Source: SIG480 sp045533555 (GTDB lineage: Bacteria > Bacillota > Clostridia > Oscillospirales > JAAYXM01). From it: a DNA stretch of 17,028 bases. Location: the NCBI GenBank assembly GCA_045533555.1, contig JAZSHZ010000194.1, positions 1-17,028 of the forward strand. Direction: 5' to 3'. The position numbers and the translations under genes were made by a program. Under the pieces are notes generated by a model. The model was not told where the DNA came from. It searched no databases and saw only the letters and a list, made by a program, of their open reading frames with translations. How positions within the stretch are numbered: the stretch's first letter is position 1; each line of letters starts with the position of its first letter. Of the stretch, positions 16,756-17,028 are shown piece after piece.

Positions 16756-17028
16756 AGTAGTCAATACTTTGTAGACACAAAAAAGAAAATAAATTAAGCT
16801 GCCTGTTCGAGTCTGTATTGAACAGGCGGTTTTCTTTTAAGTTTACGCATAGGTTTTATGTAATTAAAGTAATAAATAGCGTCATCCATGACCTTTTGCA
16901 GGTTATCGCATTTCCAATATTCGAAGTGAGAACGAAGAACATCTTTGAATCTTCCGAAGAAAGATTCAATAACTGCATTATCTCTTGGCACACCTGCTCT
17001 TGACATACTTTGAATTACGTTGTATGAT
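16753..17028 (-). mobile_element. 3' end of an IS3-family insertion sequence (cut by window edge)
   Basis: The transposase tail on the minus strand, plus an AT-rich non-coding border of about 41 bases, marks the right end of an insertion sequence. IS3-family ends begin 5'-TG, and TGAAGTAGTCAATAC at 16753 onward fits that; the exact boundary is inferred. The other end and the target-site duplication lie outside the window. No break in addA is caused, because the element starts about 26 bases after its stop. Confidence 0.6.
16794..17027 (-). CDS. IS3-family transposase (OrfB), C-terminal part
   Basis: The last 77 residues of a DDE transposase with an rve integrase core, which cuts and joins the element's DNA. 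The frame is open through the window edge, so it is partial at its N-terminus rather than starting at the internal Met at 17006. The segment QSMSRAGVPRDNAVIESFFGR is the hallmark of the IS3/IS150 group and contains the third catalytic residue, Glu (in NAVIESFF). After that come the usual Y-F-N-Y-I-K-P-M-R and P-V-Q-Y-R motifs near the C-terminus. The first two Asp residues lie outside the window. It reads intact to its stop, TAA at 16796-16794. Confidence 0.93.
   Translation of the reverse strand, partial: SYNVIQSMSRAGVPRDNAVIESFFGRFKDVLRSHFEYWKCDNLQKVMDDAIYYFNYIKPMRKLKRKPPVQYRLEQAA

Noticed and set aside
1..17028. CRISPR arrays, tRNA and rRNA genes
   Set aside because: No regularly spaced direct repeats and no cloverleaf or ribosomal RNA sequence were seen on either strand.

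Overview
The window looks like a chromosomal segment of a low-to-moderate GC Gram-positive bacterium, most likely an uncultured gut-type Clostridia (inference). The reasons are an AddAB-type rather than RecBCD recombination nuclease, strong GGAGG-type ribosome binding sites, an orphan EutH-like permease, and codon use rich in AGA, ATA and GAA. Nearly all the DNA is coding, and no stretch above about 300 bases lacks a gene.

Layout. (1) 1-2686, plus strand: the 3' end of an unidentified gene, a GntP-family permease and an ADP-ribosylglycohydrolase, closely spaced like an operon. (2) 2716-4204: a monocistronic glycyl-tRNA synthetase gene with its own extended -10 promoter and a short leader, ending at a hairpin that can terminate from both sides. 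(3) 4213-6538, minus strand: an operon transcribed hflX, then yigZ, then a small lipoprotein gene, which converges on glyS at that shared hairpin. Its promoter lies back-to-back with a plus-strand promoter near 6606-6634. (4) 6640-8287, plus strand: a visibly more AT-rich stretch with a possibly structured leader and two unidentified membrane proteins. It looks like an accessory insertion. (5) 8335-16726, plus strand: a tight run of a low-molecular-weight protein tyrosine phosphatase, an EutH-like permease, addB and addA, with addB and addA overlapping by 8 bases. (6) About 16753 to the end: the 3' end of an IS3-family insertion sequence on the minus strand, cut by the window edge, starting about 26 bases after the addA stop.

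How they work together. AddB and AddA form the helicase-nuclease that processes double-strand breaks, and all key motifs are intact in both. HflX (ribosome-rescue GTPase) and YigZ are housekeeping proteins. The permease/ADP-ribosylglycohydrolase pair suggests uptake and breakdown of a small organic acid or glycosidic compound, but the substrate cannot be read from the sequence. I did not find a clear, complete, undescribed system. The most unusual part is the 6.6-8.3 kb island.
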